Source of the DNA: Acidobacteriaceae bacterium
GTDB taxonomy: Bacteria; Acidobacteriota; Terriglobia; Terriglobales; Acidobacteriaceae
Direction of reading: 5' to 3'
Length of the DNA stretch: 16,517 nucleotides
NCBI GenBank assembly: GCA_030049955.1
Contig: JASIJX010000151.1
Coordinates: 1-16,517, forward strand
This document shows, piece after piece, positions 13,948 through 16,517 of this stretch (the first letter of the stretch is position 1; every line of letters starts with the position of its first letter). Position numbers and translations under genes: made by a program. The notes below the pieces were generated by a model. That model had not been told where the DNA came from and did no database searches. It saw only the letters and a program-made list of their open reading frames with translations.

Positions 13948-15138
13948 TCAGACTGTTCCCTGATCCCTGTTCCCTGATCCCTGTCTTTCCCACGGGTCGC
14001 GCAGCAGCGAGCACAGGCCTAGATCATTGCCGTATCGCTCCACGTCCATCGACCCCATGTGGATGAAATGGGGCACGCCGCGGAATGCTGGCACTGCGTC
14101 CGAGCCCATGATCTGCGGCGCAACGAAGAGGTGAATGCGATCGACCATTCCCGCGGCGAGAAACGCCGTATTCAGCCGCGTTCCAGTTTCGGTCAACAAC
14201 GTCAGGATGCCTTCGGCGCCGAGCATGTCGAGAACTTTGTCGAGCGGTACGCGCCCTGACTCGGCTGGCAGCACCTCCACGCGCACGCCGCGGCTGCGCA
14301 GTTCGTTGATGCGCCGCTCGTCTTTTGAAACAGTGAAGACCAGCACATCATTCTCGGCGGTTTTGACCATCTTTGAGTCGAGCGGTATGCGCAAGGCGGA
14401 GTCGAGCACCACGCGCTGCAGCGGCCGGCGGCGGCGCAGACCGCTGCGGTCAGTGAGCATGGGGTCGTCGGCGACAACCGTGTCCACGCCGACCATGGCC
14501 GCATCGGCCTGCCAGCGCAGCGGCTGCACGGCGGCGCGCGCGGCCTCGCTGGTAATCCAATAGGGCTCGCGGGCCACGTGCATGCCGGCGGGCGGCGCAA
14601 TGCGCCCGTCGAGCGACATGGCCACCTTCATCAGCAAAAACGGCCGGCCCGATTGCGTCCAGCGTGCGAAGCCCTCATTCAGCCGCCGCGCTTCGTCTTC
14701 GCACGCGCCAACCTCCGTCTGAAGGCCCGCCGCATGCAATGCCTTCATGCCTCCGCCGGCGACATTCGGGTTGGGGTCGAGTGTCGCGGCCACCACGCGC
14801 TTGATGCCGGCTTTTATCAACGCCTCGGTGCAGGGAGGCGTGCGGCCGGTATGGTTGCAGGGCTCGAGCGTGACATAGGCCGTGCCGCCGCGGACGCGGT
14901 CGATACTCGTAGTGGCAGGGGCGTGCTGCTCCGCGGCTTTGAGCGCCCAAACCTCGGCGTGGTTTATGCGATCGTATTCGTGCCAGCCCTCGCCGGCCAC
15001 CTGGCCCACCTTATCGAGAATCACGCAGCCGACAACGGGGTTGGGCGAGCAGAGGCCGATGCCGCGTCGCGCCAACTCAAGCGCGCGCTGCATCCAGTAA
15101 CGGTCCCAATCAGTAATGTGTGACGAAACGGTCGACAT
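13948..15138 (-). CDS. ribD: Bifunctional riboflavin deaminase/reductase
   Basis: The N-terminal deaminase domain (about 10-155) has the zinc site H60-A-E62 and C94/C103 in EPCNHTGRTPPC, after the substrate loop SPNPVVGCVI (31-40). The C-terminal reductase domain (about 165-380) begins KVAMSLDGRIA (171-181) and contains DTVVADDPMLTDR. The enzyme performs the second and third steps of riboflavin synthesis, deamination then NADPH reduction of the ribosylaminopyrimidine. At 396 residues it is longer than usual: the last ~13 residues (ERQGSGNRDQGTV) are read from the repeat at 13953-13984, whose 14-base unit changes frame between copies and whose end gives the TGA. A possible -10 TATGAT (complement of 15161-15166) lies ahead of the start; the Shine-Dalgarno is poor. 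No FMN riboswitch was seen upstream. Confidence 0.94.
   Translation of the reverse strand: MSTVSSHITDWDRYWMQRALELARRGIGLCSPNPVVGCVILDKVGQVAGEGWHEYDRINHAEVWALKAAEQHAPATTSIDRVRGGTAYVTLEPCNHTGRTPPCTEALIKAGIKRVVAATLDPNPNVAGGGMKALHAAGLQTEVGACEDEARRLNEGFARWTQSGRPFLLMKVAMSLDGRIAPPAGMHVAREPYWITSEAARAAVQPLRWQADAAMVGVDTVVADDPMLTDRSGLRRRRPLQRVVLDSALRIPLDSKMVKTAENDVLVFTVSKDERRINELRSRGVRVEVLPAESGRVPLDKVLDMLGAEGILTLLTETGTRLNTAFLAAGMVDRIHLFVAPQIMGSDAVPAFRGVPHFIHMGSMDVERYGNDLGLCSLLRDPWERQGSGNRDQGTV
13953..13984. repeat. Pyrimidine-rich repeat, right arm, inside the 3' end of ribD
   Basis: CTGTTCCCTGATCC occurs twice (13953-13966, 13967-13980) plus CTGT (13981-13984). It encodes the last residues of RibD on the minus strand. 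It is nearly the inverse complement of the left arm (13822-13856), so the ribD-ribE transcript can fold the ribD stop region against the ribE leader. Confidence 0.85.
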
Positions 15139-15146
15139 TCTTCAGG

Positions 15147-15175
15147 TTGTTGCCTGGAGAATCATATCGCAACAA
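15147..15175 (-). promoter_or_regulatory. Inverted repeat flanking the candidate ribD -10
   Basis: TTGTTGC (15147-15153) and GCAACAA (15169-15175) are perfect 7-base arms around 15 bases. The centre contains TATGAT (complement of 15161-15166), a 5 of 6 match to the -10 consensus, 22 bases before the ribD start. It could be an operator or a leader hairpin. No good -35 is visible. Confidence 0.4.
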
Positions 15176-15376
15176 GCGTGGGAAAGATTTGGCATGGCGA
15201 TTGCGTCGGCCCCACCCCCTCATCTGAGAGCATATATCTGATTTCACGGGGCTTACGGCTGGGATGGTCCCGTATCTATCTGACCTGCAACGAGTTGTCA
15301 TCAGCTGTTGTGGGATCAATAAGTTGCGGGCGATTGTTGAAGGTTTTTCGAGGCTGTACTCTCCCGCGTGGAATAG

Positions 15377-15424
15377 TCCCCCAGATGTTTTCTTGAGCGC
15401 TCTCAGAGTAGCAAGATCGGGGGA
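15377..15424. other. Foldable non-coding segment
   Basis: TCCCCC (15377-15382) pairs with GGGGGA (15419-15424), GAT (15384-15386) with ATC (15416-15418), and CTTG (15392-15395) with CAAG (15412-15415). The nested order is consistent with one long stem with small bulges. No T-run follows on either strand. Whether it is transcribed is not known. Confidence 0.3.
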
Positions 15425-15551
15425 AATTTCCGGCAAAGTTGGCAGGAAAAATTCGAACTCCGAGATTCGAGCTGGAAGCACAGTACCCTCGCCAGTTTGT
15501 ATGTGGCAGGTCATTCCTTTGCCTGCTTAAGGCCCTCAGATAGTTTATGTG

Positions 15552-15573
15552 ATATAGTTCATCTGAACTATAT
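15552..15573. promoter_or_regulatory. Perfect palindrome overlapping the PadR start codon, candidate auto-operator
   Basis: ATATAGTTCA (15552-15561) and TGAACTATAT (15564-15573) are perfect 10-base arms with a 2-base centre. The right arm includes the first two bases of the ATG at 15572. TATAGT (15553-15558) could serve as a -10, so binding would block RNA polymerase. A further half-site, ATAGTTTA, lies at 15540-15547, 14 bases upstream of the matching ATAGTTCA. Confidence 0.75.
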
Positions 15574-16300
15574 GAGCTTCGAGCCCGGTACTTGGGAAAT
15601 CGCCGTTCTTGCGCTGCTTCGGGAAGCGCCCATGCACCCCTACCAGATGCAGCGCCTCCTTCACCTGCGCCACAAAGACGAGATTCTCGTGCTCAAGCGC
15701 GGGTCGCTATATCACGCCATCCGCCGCCTGGCGGAAAACCGCCTGATTGATGTGGAGCGAACCGGCCGCGAAGGCCGGCGGCCGGAACGGACGACCTATC
15801 GGATTACTTCCGCCGGCACTCGCGCGCTCATCGAGATATTGCGCAAAATTGTCGCCACGCCGAAGCGGGAGCCGTCGGATTGCATGGCGGCCATGAGTTT
15901 CCTCGTCCATCTCGAACCCGGGGACGCCTGTGCGCTTCTGAGAAAGCGCGCGAAAAATCTCGAAATCCAAGTCGACCAGATCGCCTCCAGGCTCGCTGGC
16001 GCGAAGGCACACGTGGAGCGTATCAACCTGATCGAGAGCGAATACCTGCTGGCCATGCTGAAGGCCGAACGCGCCTGGGTGCGAACGCTGGAAAAAGAGA
16101 TTCGAGCTAAGTCGATTGTTAGCTGCAAGCGCGTTTGCAGTGTGGTATTCGCAGCCTTAAGGATGCGGCCAAGCAGGCTCACCTCTCTCCATCTCATTGT
16201 TGCTCTCGCTTTGCCCGGCTGTTTGGAACTCCGCCGCGAGAGTACGCAATGCGGCCGCGCCTTCATTGCAGTGCCCAACAGCGAGCGAATCAGGATTTAG
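15572..16300 (+). CDS. PadR-family transcriptional regulator with abnormal C-terminal tail
   Basis: Residues 5-90 are a PadR winged helix: GTWEIAVLALLREAPMHPYQMQRLL (split over helices 1-2), then GSLYHAIRRLAENRLI (44-59, recognition helix region), the wing ERTTYRITSAGTRAL (72-86). Residues 115-178 form the long helical dimerisation arm (AKNLEIQVDQIASRLAGAKA, then LAMLKAERAWVRTLEKEIRA). PadR proteins are dimeric repressors that often act on their own gene. Family members normally end about where residue 178 is. The remaining ~64 residues have no PadR character and are an out-of-frame reading of the AraC-like remnant at 16123-16356. No Shine-Dalgarno precedes ATG 15572, so translation may be leaderless. 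A frame extension upstream to 15497 would cross the palindrome and is less likely. Confidence 0.85.
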   Translation: MSFEPGTWEIAVLALLREAPMHPYQMQRLLHLRHKDEILVLKRGSLYHAIRRLAENRLIDVERTGREGRRPERTTYRITSAGTRALIEILRKIVATPKREPSDCMAAMSFLVHLEPGDACALLRKRAKNLEIQVDQIASRLAGAKAHVERINLIESEYLLAMLKAERAWVRTLEKEIRAKSIVSCKRVCSVVFAALRMRPSRLTSLHLIVALALPGCLELRRESTQCGRAFIAVPNSERIRI

Positions 16301-16356
16301 CCGTATCTGCGGTGAAAATGATGGGATTTCACACCAGCCCACGGCCTGAGTCCGCG
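16123..16356 (+). pseudogene. AraC-type DNA-binding domain remnant
   Basis: In the frame following the TAG at 16120-16122, translation gives SLKDAAKQAHLSPSH and then RFARLFGTPPREY. Residue spacing fits the AraC/Ada helix-turn-helix exactly: from H, five to F, five to G, three to P and three to Y. A second helix-like segment, QRANQDLAVSAVKMMGF (to about 16329), resembles the second AraC helix-turn-helix start. There is no sensor domain, no credible start codon with a Shine-Dalgarno, and the frame overlaps the PadR tail, so I call it a decayed fragment. The parent could be an AraC regulator or the N-terminal part of an Ada-like protein. Confidence 0.5.
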
Positions 16357-16406
16357 CTTTTCCTTGTATCATCGGAGATCGAGCCTGGATATTGGGGAAT
16401 CGAATT

Positions 16407-16517
16407 ATGAGAAATCATTACCAATTTTTTCTTCGTATCTCCGTTTTTGTCTGTTCTGTGGCTGTCTATCTTGCATTCAACGCTGTGCCAGCGCACGCGG
16501 CAAAAGCCAATGGCTGC
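16407..16517 (+). CDS. Secreted protein of unknown function, N-terminal part only
   Basis: The frame opens at ATG 16407 with GGGG 9 bases upstream and runs to the right edge (37 codons). The N-terminus is a Sec signal peptide: charged start, hydrophobic core FLRISVFVCSVAVYLAF, and a likely signal peptidase I site PAHA-A at about residues 29-33. The mature part seen (AKANGC) is too short to name. It lies 106 bases after the PadR stop on the same strand and could be a target of that regulator, but nothing else supports this. Confidence 0.6.
   Translation, partial: MRNHYQFFLRISVFVCSVAVYLAFNAVPAHAAKANGC

Larger units (their letters stand above)
15139..15571. other. 433-base divergent spacer between ribD and the PadR gene
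   Basis: No supported gene lies here. It holds an inverted repeat around the probable ribD -10 (15147-15175), a foldable segment at 15377-15424, and the PadR operator at its right end. Open frames of about 70-130 codons on both strands show no family motif and overlap each other; I treat them as chance. I looked for an FMN riboswitch on the ribD strand and did not find the conserved core. No tRNA is recognisable. Confidence 0.6.

Noticed and set aside
15440..15480. Possible tRNA T-arm (ATTCGAAC-like sequence)
   Set aside because: No acceptor stem, anticodon arm or CCA-compatible end could be assembled around it.
15110..15514. 134-codon minus-strand open frame overlapping the ribD start region
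   Set aside because: No domain, no Shine-Dalgarno, overlaps the ribD start in another frame and lies opposite another open frame of similar quality.
15139..15571. FMN riboswitch upstream of ribD
   Set aside because: The conserved RFN core elements were not recognisable on the ribD strand; only an inverted repeat is present.

Overview
The window is bacterial chromosome, moderately GC-rich, with tightly packed genes and little mobile DNA. The gene types (a PilC-B-M-N-O type IV pilus block beside ribD-ribE, a PadR regulator with a palindromic operator, HoxE/HoxF hydrogenase genes, purine-rich intergenic repeats) suggest a soil Acidobacterium (Terriglobia-like). This is inference from gene content; no rRNA or marker phylogeny is available here.

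Layout. 1-732 (minus): start of a bidirectional [NiFe] hydrogenase diaphorase operon, hoxE and the 5' part of hoxF, which runs off the left edge. 968-1867 (plus): a two-domain universal stress protein divergent from hoxE, with a CRP/FNR-type palindrome between them. 2100-3126 (plus): a RibD_C/DHFR-fold reductase and a CHY zinc-finger protein. 5354-3154 (minus): a three-gene operon of a DipZ-like exported redoxin, a Tat-exported methionine sulfoxide reductase B, and a GAF protein of the free-methionine-sulfoxide-reductase type. Divergent from it is an M24 metallopeptidase, and a perfect inverted repeat lies between the two. 6340-6762 (plus): a stand-alone response regulator receiver whose terminator hairpin overlaps its own last codons. 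12995-6995 (minus): pilC, pilB, pilM, pilN, pilO and a PilP/GspC-like protein, the inner-membrane platform, ATPase and alignment complex of a type IV pilus; pilin, secretin and PilT are not in the window. 15138-13140 (minus): ribD and ribE of riboflavin synthesis, separated by inverted purine/pyrimidine repeat arms. 15572-16300 (plus): a PadR-type repressor whose perfect palindrome overlaps its start codon, followed by an AraC-type DNA-binding remnant in another frame and the start of a secreted protein cut by the right edge.

How the genes work together. The redoxin/MsrB/GAF operon reads as a methionine-oxidation repair set, with two exported members linked by thiol chemistry and one cytosolic member. 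The hydrogenase and universal stress protein suggest low-oxygen or starvation physiology under shared control. The six pilus genes are translationally coupled (GTGA and ATGA overlaps, Shine-Dalgarno sequences inside preceding genes) and end at a hairpin facing the response regulator.

The points most worth a second look are the methionine-repair operon and its operator, the repeat arms between ribD and ribE, the PadR operator over its own start codon, and the out-of-frame AraC remnant that supplies the PadR C-terminal tail. I found no CRISPR, phage, insertion sequence, rRNA or tRNA.
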